DNA from: Eledone cirrhosa
Lineage: Eukaryota > Mollusca > Cephalopoda > Octopoda > Eledonidae
Direction of reading: 5' to 3'
Assembly (NCBI GenBank): GCA_964016885.1
Contig: OZ024740.1
Span: 206,507,691-206,571,690, forward strand
DNA length: 64,000 nt
The position numbers and the translations under genes are program-made. The notes beneath the pieces were generated by a model. The model had not been told where the DNA came from. It saw nothing but the letters and a program-made list of their open reading frames with translations, and made no database searches. Below are positions 47,801 through 62,800 of the stretch, piece after piece; the first letter of the stretch is position 1, and each line of letters opens with the position of its first letter.

Positions 47801-50800
47801 TGACCACTCTATAGAGTTTCTATCTGACCAGTATCTATGACCACTCTATAGAGTTTCTACCTGACCAGTATCTATGACCACTCTATACAGTTTCTAACTG
47901 ACCAGTATCTATGACCACTCTATACAGTTTATATCTGACCAGTATCTATGACCACTCTATAGTTTCTAACTGACCAGTATCTACGACCATCTATACAGTT
48001 TCTACCTGACCAGTATCTATGACCACTCTATACAGTTTATATCTGACCAGTATCTATGACCACTCTATACAGTTTCTATCTGACCAGTATCTATGACCAC
48101 TCTATACAGTTTCTATCTGACCAGTATCTATGACCACTCTATACAGTTTCTAACTGACCAGCATCTATGACCACTCTATACAGTTTCTACCTGACCAGCA
48201 TCTATGACCACTCTATACAGTTTCTAACTGACCAGTATCTATGACCATTCTATACAGTTTCTAACTGACCAGTATCTACGACCACTCTATACAGTTTCTA
48301 CCTGACCAGTATCTACGACCACTCTATACAGTTTCTACCTGACCAGTATCTATGACCACTCTATAGAGTTTCTATCTGACCAGTATCTATGACCACTCTA
48401 GAGTTTCTACCTGACCAGTATCTATGACCACTCTATACAGTTTCTAACTGACCAGTATCTATGACCACTCTATACAGTTTCTAATTGACCAGTATCTATG
48501 ACCACTCTATACAGTTTCTACCTGACCAGTATCTATGACCACTCTATACAGTTTCTACCTGACCAGTATCTATGACCACTCTATACAGTTTCTAACTGAC
48601 CAGTATCTATGACCACTCTATACAGTTTTTACCTGACCAGTATCTATGACCACTCTATACAGTTTCTATCTGACCAGTATCTATGACTACTCTATACAGT
48701 TTCTACCTGACCAGCATCTATGACCACTCTATACAGTTTCTACCTGACCAGTATCTATGACCACTCTATACAGTTTATATCTGACCAGTATCTATGACCA
48801 CTCTATACAGTTTATATCTGACCAGTATCTATGACCACTCTATACAGTTTCTACCTGACCAGTATCTATGACCACTCTATACAGTTTATATCTGACCAGT
48901 ATCTATGACCACTCTATACAGTTTCTACCTGACCAGTATCTCTGACCACTCTATACAGTTTCTAACTGACCAGTATCTATGACCACTCTATACAGTTTCT
49001 ACCTGACCAGTATCTATGACCACTCTATACAGTTTCTATCTGACCAGTATCTATGACCACTCTATACAGTTTCTATCTGACCAGTATCTATGACCACTCT
49101 ATACAGTTTCTATCTGACCAGTATCTATGACCACTCTATACAGTTTCTACCTGGCCAGTATCTATGACCACTCTATACAGTTTCTACCTGACCAGTATCT
49201 ATGACCACTCTATACAGTTTCTACCTGACCAGTATCTATGACCACTCTATACAGTTTCTATCTGACCAGTATCTATGACCACTCTATACAGTTTCTATCT
49301 GACCAGTATCTATGACCACTCTATACAGTTTCTATCTGACCAGTATCTATGACCACTCTACAGTTTCTATCTGACCAGTATCTATGACCACTCTATACAG
49401 TTTGTAACTGACCAGTATCTATGACCACTCTATACAGTTTCTACCTGACCAGTATCTATGACCACTCTATACAGTTTATATCTGACCAGTATCTATGACC
49501 ACTCTATACAGTTTCTATCTGACCAGTATCTATGACCACTCTATACAGTTTCTAACTGACCAGTATCTATGACCACTCTATACAGTTTCTATCTGACCAG
49601 TATCTATGACCACTCTATACAGTTTCTATCTGACCAGTATCTATGACCACTCTATACAGTTTCTACCTGACCAGTATCTATGACCACTCTATACAGTTTC
49701 TATCTGACCAGTATCTATGACCACTCTATACAGTTTCTATCTGACCAGTATCTATGACCACTCTATACAGTTTCTATCTGACCAGTATCTATGACCACTC
49801 TATACAGTTTCTACCTGACCAGTATCTATGACCACTCTATACAGTTTATATCTGACCAGTATCTATGACCACTCTATACAGTTTATATCTGACCAGTATC
49901 TATGACCACTCTATACAGTTTCTACCTGACCAGTATCTATGACCACTCTATACAGTTTCTATCTGACCAGTATCTATGACCACTCTATACAGTTTCTACC
50001 TGACCAGTATCTATGACCACTCTATACAGTTTCTATACGACCAGTATCTATGACCACTCTATACAGTTTCTATCTGACCAGTATCTATGACCACTCTATA
50101 CAGTTTCTATCTGACCAGTATCTATGACCACTCTATACAGTTTATATCTGACCAGTATCTATGACCACTCTATACAGTTTATATCTGACCAGTATCTATG
50201 ACCACTCTATAGAGTTTCTATCTGACCAGTATCTATGACCACTCTATAGAGTTTCTACCTGACCAGTATCTATGACCACTCTATACAGTTTCTAACTGAC
50301 CAGTATCTATGACCACTCTATACAGTTTATATCTGACCAGTATCTATGACCACTCTATAGTTTCTAACTGACCAGTATCTACGACCATCTATACAGTTTC
50401 TACCTGACCAGTATCTATGACCACTCTATACAGTTTATATCTGACCAGTATCTATGACCACTATACAGTTTCTATCTGACCAGTATCTATGACCACTCTA
50501 TACAGTTTCTAACTGACCAGCATCTATGACCACTCTATACAGTTTCTACCTGACCAGCATCTATGACCACTCTATACAGTTTCTAACTGACTAGTATCTA
50601 TGACCATTCTATACAGTTTCTAACTGACCAGTATCTACGACCACTCTATACAGTTTCTACCTGACCAGTATCTACGACCACTCTATACAGTTTCTACCTG
50701 ACCAGTATCTATGACCACTCTATAGAGTTTCTATCTGACCAGTATCTATGACCACTCTAGAGTTTCTACCTGACCAGTATCTATGACCACTCTATACAGT

Positions 50801-53800
50801 TTCTAACTGACCAGTATCTATGACCACTCTATACAGTTTCTAATTGACCAGTATCTATGACCACTCTATAAAGTTTCTACCTGACCAGTATCTATGACCA
50901 CTCTATACAGTTTCTACCTGACCAGTATCTATGACCACTCTATACAGTTTCTAACTGACCAGTATCTATGACCACTCTATACAGTTTCTACCTGACCAGT
51001 ATCTATGACCACTCTATATAGTTTCTATCTGACCAGTATCTATGACTACTCTATACAGTTTCTACCTGACCAGCATCTATGACCACTCTATACAGTTTCT
51101 ACCTGACCAGTATCTATGACCACTCTATACAGTTTATATCTGACCAGTATCTATGACCACTCTATACAGTTTATATCTGACCAGTATCTATGACCACTCT
51201 ATACAGTTTCTACCTGACCAGTATCTATGACCACTCTATACAGTTTATATCTGACCAGTATCTATGACCACTCTATACAGTTTCTACCTGACCAGTATCT
51301 CTGACCACTCTATACAGTTTCTAACTGACCAGTATCTATGACCACTCTATACAGTTTCTACCTGACCAGTATCTATGACCACTCTATACAGTTTCTATCT
51401 GACCAGTATCTATGACCACTCTATACAGTTTCTATCTGACCAGTATCTATGACCACTCTATACAGTTTCTATCTGACCAGTATCTATGACCACTCTATAC
51501 AGTTTCTACCTGGCCAGTATCTATGACCACTCTATACAGTTTCTACCTGACCAGTATCTATGACCACTCTATACAGTTTCTACCTGACCAGTATCTATGA
51601 CCACTCTATACAGTTTCTATCTGACCAGTATCTATGACCACTCTATACAGTTTCTATCTGACCAGTATCTATGACCACTCTATACAGTTTCTATCTGACC
51701 AGTATCTATGACCACTCTACAGTTTCTATCTGACCAGTATCTATGACCACTCTATACAGTTTGTAACTGACCAGTATCTATGACCACTCTATACAGTTTC
51801 TACCTGACCAGTATCTATGACCACTCTATACAGTTTATATCTGACCAGTATCTATGACCACTCTATACAGTTTCTATCTGACCAGTATCTATGACCACTC
51901 TATACAGTTTCTAACTGACCAGTATCTATGACCACTCTATACAGTTTCTATCTGACCAGTATCTATGACCACTCTATACAGTTTCTATCTGACCAGTATC
52001 TATGACCATTCTATACAGTTTCTAACTGACCAGTATCTATGACCACTCTATACAGTTTCTACCTGACCAGTATCTATGACCACTCTATACAGTTTCTATC
52101 TGACCAGTATCTATGACCACTCTATACAGTTTCTATCTGACCAGTATCTATGACCACTCTATACAGTTTCTACCTGACCAGTATCTATGACCACTCTATA
52201 CAGTTTCTACCTGACCAGTATCTATGACCACTCTATACAGTTTCTAACTGACCAGTATCTATGACCACTCTATACAGTTTCTACCTGACCAGTATCTATG
52301 ACCACTCTATACAGTTTCTATCTGACCAGTATCTATGACCACTCTATACAGTTTGTAACTGACCAGTATCTATGACGACTCTATACAGTTTCTACCTGAC
52401 CAGTATCTATGACCACTCTATACAGTTTATATCTGACCAGTATCTATGACCACTCTATACAGTTTCTATCTGACCAGTATCTATGACCACTCTATACAGT
52501 TTCTAACTGACCAGTATCTATGACCACTCTATACAGTTTCTATCTGACCAGTATCTATGACCACTCTATACAGTTTCTATCTGACCAGTATCTATGACCA
52601 TTCTATACAGTTTCTAACTGACCAGTATCTATGACCACTCTATACAGTTTCTACCTGACCAGTATCTATGACCACTCTATACAGTTTCTATCTGACCAGT
52701 ATCTATGACCACTCTATACAGTTTCTATCTGACCAGTATCTATGACCACTCTATACAGTTTCTACCTGACCAGTATCTATGACCACTCTATACAGTTTCT
52801 ACCTGACCAGTATCTATGACCACTCTATACAGTTTCTAACTGACCAGTATCTATGACCACTCTATACAGTTTCTACCTGACCAGTATCTATGACCACTCT
52901 ATACAGTTTCTATCTGACCAGTATCTATGACCACTCTATACAGTTTATATCTGACCAGTATCTATGACTACTCTATACAGTTTATATCTGACCAATATCT
53001 ATGACCACTCTGTACAGTTTATATCTGACCAGTATCTATGACCACTCTATACAGTTTCTATCTGACCAGTATCTATGACCACTCTATACAGTTTCTAACT
53101 GACCAGTATCTATGACCACTCTATACAGTTTCTATCTGACCAGTATCTATGACCACTCTATACAGTTTCTATCTGACCAGTATCTATGACCACTCTATAC
53201 AGTTTCTATCTGACCAGTATCTATGACCACTCTACAGTTTCTATCTGACCAGTATCTATGACCACTCTATACAGTTTGTAACTGACCAGTATCTATGACC
53301 ACTCTATACAGTTTCTACCTGACCAGTATCTATGACCACTCTATACAGTTTATATCTGACCAGTATCTATGACCACTCTATACAGTTTCTATCTGACCAG
53401 TATCTATGACCACTCTATACAGTTTCTAACTGACCAGTATCTATGACCACTCTATACAGTTTCTATCTGACCAGTATCTATGACCACTCTATACAGTTTC
53501 TATCTGACCAGTATCTATGACCATTCTATACAGTTTCTAACTGACCAGTATCTATGACCACTCTATACAGTTTCTACCTGACCAGTATCTATGACCACTC
53601 TATACAGTTTCTATCTGACCAGTATCTATGACCACTCTATACAGTTTCTATCTGACCAGTATCTATGACCACTCTATACAGTTTCTACCTGACCAGTATC
53701 TATGACCACTCTATACAGTTTCTACCTGACCAGTATCTATGACCACTCTATACAGTTTCTAACTGACCAGTATCTATGACCACTCTATACAGTTTCTACC

Positions 53801-56800
53801 TGACCAGTATCTATGACCACTCTATACAGTTTCTATCTGACCAGTATCTATGACCACTCTATACAGTTTGTAACTGACCAGTATCTATGACCACTCTATA
53901 CAGTTTCTACCTGACCAGTATCTATGACCACTCTATACAGTTTATATCTGACCAGTATCTATGACCACTCTATACAGTTTCTATCTGACCAGTATCTATG
54001 ACCACTCTATACAGTTTCTAACTGACCAGTATCTATGACCACTCTATACAGTTTCTATCTGACCAGTATCTATGACCACTCTATACAGTTTCTATCTGAC
54101 CAGTATCTATGACCATTCTATACAGTTTCTAACTGACCAGTATCTATGACCACTCTATACAGTTTCTACCTGACCAGTATCTATGACCACTCTATACAGT
54201 TTCTATCTGACCAGTATCTATGACCACTCTATACAGTTTCTATCTGACCAGTATCTATGACCACTCTATACAGTTTCTACCTGACCAGTATCTATGACCA
54301 CTCTATACAGTTTCTACCTGACCAGTATCTATGACCACTCTATACAGTTTCTAACTGACCAGTATCTATGACCACTCTATACAGTTTCTACCTGACCAGT
54401 ATCTATGACCACTCTATACAGTTTCTATCTGACCAGTATCTATGACCACTCTATACAGTTTATATCTGACCAGTATCTATGACTACTCTATACAGTTTAT
54501 ATCTGACCAATATCTATGACCACTCTGTACAGTTTATATCTGACCAGTATCTATGACCACTCTATACAGTTTCTATCTGACCAGTATCTATGACCACTCT
54601 ATACAGTTTCTAACTGACCAGTATCTATGACCACTCTATACAGTTTCTATCTGACCAGTATCTATGACCACTCTATACAGTTTCTACCTGACCAGTATCT
54701 ATGACCACTCTATACAGTTTCTATCTGACCAGTATCTATGACCACTCTATACAGTTTATATCTGACCAGTATCTATGACTACTCTATACAGTTTCTAACT
54801 GACCAGTATCTATGACCACTCTATATAGTTTCTATCTGACCAGTATCTATGACCACTCTATTTATAGTTTCTATCTGACCAGTATCTATGACCACTCTAT
54901 TGAGTTTATATCTGACCAGTATCTATGACCACTCTATATAGTTTCTAACTGACCAGTATCTATGACCACTCTATACAGTTTCTATCTGACCAGTATCTAT
55001 GACCACTCTATACAGTTTCTATCTGACCAGTATCTATGACCACTCTATACAGTTTCTATCTGACCAGTATCTATGACTACTCTATACAGTTTATATCTGA
55101 CCAATATCTATGACCACTCTGTACAGTTTATATCTGACCAGTATCTATGACCACTCTATACAGTTTCTAACTGACCAGTATCGATGACCACTCTATACAG
55201 TTTCTATCTGACCAGTATCTATGACCACTCTATACAGTTTCTATCTGACCAGTATCTATGACTACTCTATACAGTTTATATCTGACCAATATCTATGACC
55301 ACTCTGTACAGTTTATATCTGACCAGTATCTATGACCACTCTATACAGTTTCTAACTGACCAGTATATGACCACTCTATACAGTTTCTATCTGACCAGTA
55401 TCTATGACCACTCTATACAGTTTATATCTGACCAGTATCTATGACTACTCTATACAGTTTATATCTGACCAATATCTATGACCACTCTGTACAGTTTATA
55501 TCTGACCAGTATCTATGACCACTCTATACAGTTTCTATCTGACCAGTATCTATGACCACTCTATACAGTTTCTAACTGACCAGTATCTATGACCACTCTA
55601 TACAGTTTCTATCTGACCAGTATCTATGACCACTCTATACAGTTTCTACCTGACCAGTATCTATGACCACTCTATACAGTTTCTATCTGACCAGTATCTA
55701 TGACCACTCTATACAGTTTATATCTGACCAGTATCTATGACTACTCTATACAGTTTCTAACTGACCAGTATCTATGACCACTCTATATAGTTTCTATCTG
55801 ACCAGTATCTATGACCACTCTATTTATAGTTTCTATCTGACCAGTATCTATGACCACTCTATTGAGTTTATATCTGACCAGTATCTATGACCACTCTATA
55901 TAGTTTCTAACTGACCAGTATCTATGACCACTCTATACAGTTTCTATCTGACCAGTATCTATGACCACTCTATACAGTTTCTATCTGACCAGTATCTATG
56001 ACCACTCTATACAGTTTCTATCTGACCAGTATCTATGACCACTCTATACAGTTTATATCTGACCAGTATCTATGACCACTCTATACAGTTTCTAACTGAC
56101 CAGCATCTATGACCACTCTATACAGTTTCTACCTGACCAGCATCTATGACCACTCTATACAGTTTCTAACTGACCAGTATCTATGACCATTCTATACAGT
56201 TTCTAACTGACCAGTATCTACGACCACTCTATACAGTTTCTACCTGACCAGTATCTACGACCACTCTATACAGTTTCTACCTGACCAGTATCTATGACCA
56301 CTCTATAGAGTTTCTATCTGACCAGTATCTATGACCACTCTAGAGTTTCTACCTGACCAGTATCTATGACCACTCTATACAGTTTCTAACTGACCAGTAT
56401 CTATGACCACTCTATACAATTTCTAATTGACCAGTATCTATGACCACTCTATAAAGTTTCTACCTGACCAGTATCTATGACCACTCTATACAGTTTCTAC
56501 CTGACCAGTATCTATGACCACTCTATATAGTTTCTATCTGACCAGTATCTATGACTACTCTATACAGTTTCTACCTGACCAGCATCTATGACCACTCTAT
56601 ACAGTTTCTACCTGACCAGTATCTATGACCACTCTATACAGTTTATATCTGACCAGTATCTATGACCACTCTATACAGTTTATATCTGACCAGTATCTAT
56701 GACCACTCTATACAGTTTCTACCTGACCAGTATCTATGACCACTCTATACAGTTTATATCTGACCAGTATCTATGACCACTCTATACAGTTTCTACCTGA

Positions 56801-59800
56801 CCAGTATCTCTGACCACTCTATACAGTTTCTAACTGACCAGTATCTATGACCACTCTATACAGTTTCTACCTGACCAGTATCTATGACCACTCTATACAG
56901 TTTCTATCTGACCAGTATCTATGAACACTCTATACAGTTTCTATCTGACCAGTATCTATGACCACTCTATACAGTTTCTATCTGACCAGTATCTATGACC
57001 ACTCTATACAGTTTCTACCTGGCCAGTATCTATGACCACTCTATACAGTTTCTACCTGACCAGTATCTATGACCACTCTATACAGTTTCTACCTGACCAG
57101 TATCTATGACCACTCTATACAGTTTCTATCTGACCAGTATCTATGACCACTCTATACAGTTTCTATCTGACCAGTATCTATGACCACTCTATACAGTTTC
57201 TATCTGACCAGTATCTATGACCACTCTACAGTTTCTATCTGACCAGTATCTATGACCACTCTATACAGTTTGTAACTGACCAGTATCTATGACCACTCTA
57301 TACAGTTTCTACGTGACCAGTATCTATGACCACTCTATACAGTTTATATCTGACCAGTATCTATGACCACTCTATACAGTTTCTATCTGACCAGTATCTA
57401 TGACCACTCTATACAGTTTCTAACTGACCAGTATCTATGACCACTCTATACAGTTTCTATCTGACCAGTATCTATGACCACTCTATACAGTTTCTAACTG
57501 ACCAGTATCTATGACCACTCTATACAGTTTCTATCTGACCAGTATCTATGACCACTCTCTACAGTTTCTATCTGACCAGTATCTATGACCATTCTATACA
57601 GTTTCTAACTGACCAGTATCTATGACCACTCTATACAGTTTCAACCTGACCAGTATCTATGACCACTCTATACAGTTTCTATCTGACCAGTATCTATGAC
57701 CACTCTATACAGTTTCTATCTGACCAGTATCTATGACCACTCTATACAGTTTCTACCTGACCAGTATCTATGACCACTCTATACAGTTTCTACCTGACCA
57801 GTATCTATGACCACTCTATACAGTTTCTAACTGACCAGTATCTATGACCACTCTATACAGTTTCTACCTGACCAGTATCTATGACCACTCTATACAGTTT
57901 CTATCTGACCAGTATCTATGACCACTCTATACAGTTTATATCTGACCAGTATCTATGACTACTCTATACAGTTTATATCTGACCAATATCTATGACCACT
58001 CTATACAGTTTCTAACTGACCAGTATCTATGACCACTCTATACAGTTTCTATCTGACCAGTATCTATGACCACTCTATACAGTTTCTAACTGACCAGTAT
58101 CTATGACCATTCTATACAGTTTCTAACTGACCAGTATCTATGACCACTCTATACAGTTTCTACCTGACCAGTATCTATGACCACTCTATACAGTTTCTAT
58201 CTGACCAGTATCTATGACCACTCTATACAGTTTCTATCTGACCAGTATCTATGACCACTCTATACAGTTTCTACCTGACCAGTATCTATGACCACTCTAT
58301 ACAGTTTTTACCTGACCAGTATCTATGACCACTCTATACAGTTTCTAACTGACCAGTATCTATGACCACTCTATACAGTTTCTACCTGACCAGTATCTAT
58401 GACCACTCTATACAGTTTCTATCTGACCAGTATCTATGACCACTCTATACAGTTTATATCTGACCAGTATCTATGACTACTCTATACAGTTTATATCTGA
58501 CCAATATCTATGACCACTCTGTACAGTTTATATCTGACCAGTATCTATGACCATTCTATACAGTTTCTATCTGACCAGTATCTATGACCACTCTATACAG
58601 TTTCTAACTGACCAGTATCTATGACCACTCTATACAGTTTCTATCTGACCAGTATCTATGACCACTCTATACAGTTTCTACCTGACCAGTATCTATGACC
58701 ACTCTATACAGTTTCTATCTGACCAGTATCTATGACCACTCTATACAGTTTATATCTGACCAGTATCTATGACTACTCTATACAGTTTCTAACTGACCAG
58801 TATCTATGACCACTCTATATAGTTTCTATCTGACCAGTATCTATGACCACTCTATTTATAGTTTCTATCTGACCAGTATCTATGACCACTCTATTGAGTT
58901 TATATCTGACCAGTATCTATGACCACTCTATATAGTTTCTAAGTGACCAGTATCTATGACCACTCTATACAGTTTCTATCTGACCAGTATCTATGACCAC
59001 TCTATACAGTTTCTATCTGACCAGTATCTATGACCACTCTATACAGTTTCTATCTGACCAGTATCTATGACTACTCTATACAGTTTATATCTGACCAATA
59101 TCTATGACCACTCTGTACAGTTTATATCTGACCAGTATCTATGACCACTCTATACAGTTTCTAACTGACCAGTATCGATGACCACTCTATACAGTTTCTA
59201 TCTGACCAGTATCTATGACCACTCTATACAGTTTCTATCTGACCAGTATCTATGACTACTCTATACAGTTTATATCTGACCAATATCTATGACCACTCTG
59301 TACAGTTTATATCTGACCAGTATCTATGACCACTCTATACAGTTTCTAACTGACCAGTATCTATGACCACTCTATACAGTTTCTATCTGACCAGTATCTA
59401 TGACCACTCTATACAGTTTATATCTGACCAGTATCTATGACTACTCTATACAGTTTATATCTGACCAATATCTATGACCACTCTGTACAGTTTATATCTG
59501 ACCAGTATCTATGACCACTCTATACAGTTTCTAACTGACCAGTATCTATGACCACTCTATACAGTTTCTATCTGACCAGTATCTATGACCACTCTATACA
59601 GTTTCTATCTGACCAGTATCTATGACCACTCTATACAGTTTCTAACTGACCAGTATCGATGACCACTCTATACAGTTTCTATCTGACCAGTATCTATGAT
59701 CACTCTATACAGTTTAATATCTCTGACCACTCTATTTTACTTCTATGCAGTTTCTAACTGACCAATAACTATGATCACTCTCTATATTTTACTCCTAAAC

Positions 59801-62800
59801 AGTTTCTATCTGACCAGTATCTATGACCACTCTATATTTGAAGCATTCAGCAAAGTGGTCCAGAAACTGATACCTCAGCTACCTACATTGGAAAACCTTC
59901 TGAACATGCTCATCTCTGTAAGTAACTTAAAAACATTCTGGTTTGTAGCCAACACCACCAGGCAATATCTATATAGCACTTTACAACATCTAATTTAATA
60001 TTAAACAGATATGGTATTACTGTACAATAGTTAAAAAAAAAAAACGTTTGTCTTTTCATCCTTGCACAAGTGTAGCAGTTTTTGATGGAGCAACTGTTTT
60101 TGTAGCTGGTTCTCATTTCTACATCCAACTTCTAGTGGAATTTGTCACATACGAAGTTATGCTCCTTGATACATACAGAGTTATGTCCCTTGAAATGTCT
60201 TGCTTGCCTAGTTAGAAACAGATTTATGTTGCTTTAGGTAAACAGAACAATATATATGATAAGGTTTGATCTGGTAACTATTCAAACACCTTTACTTCAT
60301 AGCCCTAGTTTTCCAAATAAACCACAATGATCGTGAAGTAAATGTTCTTGATTGTTAGGCACAGGGTTAGAAGTTCAAACCTTACTACTCAAAATCAGAA
60401 AACAGCACAGCTCCTATGTCATTATGAAATATTTTTTCACGCTCAGAGTTGCTGAAGCATAGAACAAACTACCTGCATCAGTTGTTAACTGTCTGGACAC
60501 TGCATCCTTCAAAACTTCCAAGCTTCCTTAAATTAGCCCTCAAAATATATGCACATATGTGTATGTGTGTGTGTGGCTGTGTGTATATCATGACTCTTAC
60601 ACTGTTCACCTTCCTGACATTTGTACATTATTCTATGTACTATTCATGTACCTATGATGAGTTGTAGTGCACCTGAGCACTGTAGGTGCCACGGAAAAAA
60701 AGCACCCAGCACTCACTGTAAATGAGGTTAGTGTTAGGAAGGGCATCCAGCTGTAGAAATCGAGCCAAAATCAGTTCCCGTATGAGCAAGACAAGGTCAG
60801 CGGACTGGGCACTGCCCACAACAGGACGACCCGTCTAACCCCAACAGGACAACCTGTCTAACCTATGCTAGCGTAGAAGAATGGATGTAAAACAGTGATG
60901 ATGATTATTACTTCATCCACTGTAGTGTTAATTAGTTAAATATACAGAACTCTACTGGCTTTAGGTTGTCTGACTCATATAAAACTAGTTCTGCTCCCTA
61001 TTTGTGGTTTTGTAGTTAGTAATGAGAAGGGGGCCAGTTGTAAAAACAACTACTCCAACAAAAAATGAAACTAACCCATGCAAGTATAAGAAAGTCACCA
61101 TCATTATCATTTATGACCATTTTTCCATGATGGTATGGGTTTGACAGCCCATTAAAGACCCTGGATGAGTGGGGTGATGGTATTGAGGTATTGTACGGCA
61201 GGGTACACCTTGCTTGATATATATGTTTCATATTTGGCTTGATTTCTCTGCCTGAACTACCTTCCTAATGCCAACCACTTTATAGATTGGTATGTGAAAT
61301 ATCAATCTTTAACTTAAAAACTAATAAGATTTGTGAGTTAACTTGAAGAGACCCAAGCTCTATATTGGAGTGTGACTGTCTGGGGATGATGTGTAGGGTG
61401 TGGTGTGACTGGGTAGGGTGTGGTGTGATGTCTGGGTAGGGTGTGGTGTGACTGTCTGGGTAGGGTGTGGTGTGACTCTGGGTAGGGTGTGGTGTAACTG
61501 TCTGGGCAGGGTGTGGTGTGACTCTGAGTAGGGTGTGGTGTGACTCTGGGTAGAGTGTGGTGTGACTGTCTGGGTAGAGTGTGGTGTGACTGTCTGGGTA
61601 GGGTGTGGTGTGACTGTCTGGGCAGGGTGTCATGTGATGTCTGGGTAGGGTGTCGTGTGATGTCTGGGTAGGGTGTGTAGAGTGAAATGTAACTGGTTAT
61701 GAAGCTTAGTGTAGTTTGACAAACTTGAAATTTGTAGACCTGGCTGTAGCAGGGAAGAGTGGAGATGGTTGTCGGAACAGGATGTGTGGGGAGGAGCCAG
61801 GATATGATGGTTAAGTTGGGGGATTAAACTAAACTAAACTAAACAAACCAAATCAAAATAAAATCTATAACCAATTAACTCCATTCAAAATAAAATAAAA
61901 ATGAGAAATATTTATATTTTCAGAATTCTGGTATTGAAAAAGCCTTCTTGTTTGATGTTGTCAGCAAAATATACATTGCCACCGATAGTTCACCTGTTGA
62001 CATGCAGTCCTATGAATTGTGTTGTGATATGATAGATGTGGTCTTAGATATTTCCTGTATATATGGGTAAGTTAGCAACATCTGTCACGCATTAATATCT
62101 ACTACTGCATATCTACAGGCACACGTGTGCACACACACACTTTTAATATTTTTACTCCTATGTCCATTCATAATGTGCAACACAACATATCTGCATACAC
62201 ATACACACGCGTACACATATACACACACATCCCTCCCTCCCCACAGTTCTGGTGTTAACTAAGTCATTAACAAAGGCAATACCAACAGTGAAAAAACTGA
62301 TAAATCAGTCATCTTTGAGCTTTGCAATATTTGTTCTGCACCAAGTTATAGACACTCCCTTATCACCCTTGCTGTCACATGAAACCATGATAAACTCTAA
62401 CCTATTGAGCCTCTACGCTTAACAAAGACTTTAACTTTAGCTATACTGACCAATACATCCCATTTCACTACCTTTAGTATGTCACATGATATTTCTTTTG
62501 TTATTTGTAGGTTACAGGATGATAACGAATTGAACGCATTTGATGATGAGTCTGCATCGATCATCAAACTAAACAATACAACAGTCTTATACCTTCGGGA
62601 GGTCAATAGATATTTGGCTCTTGTTTGCATTTTACGTGAGGATAACTTCATTAAACAAGGTAAGACAGGGACCAAGATTTGTGGACCACTTTACTTGTGG
62701 CCTTCATTTCTCTTAACGATGTTAACAGATTGTTTTCATGTAGTCGAGATAGGAAATTAGTTCTTTGTTTTCATGAATACGTATATATTATATTGTAGTG

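Noticed and set aside
43785..59802. CRISPR-like array of 37-bp repeats
   Set aside because: Monomers are head-to-tail without unique spacers, in an animal gene intron; no cas genes.
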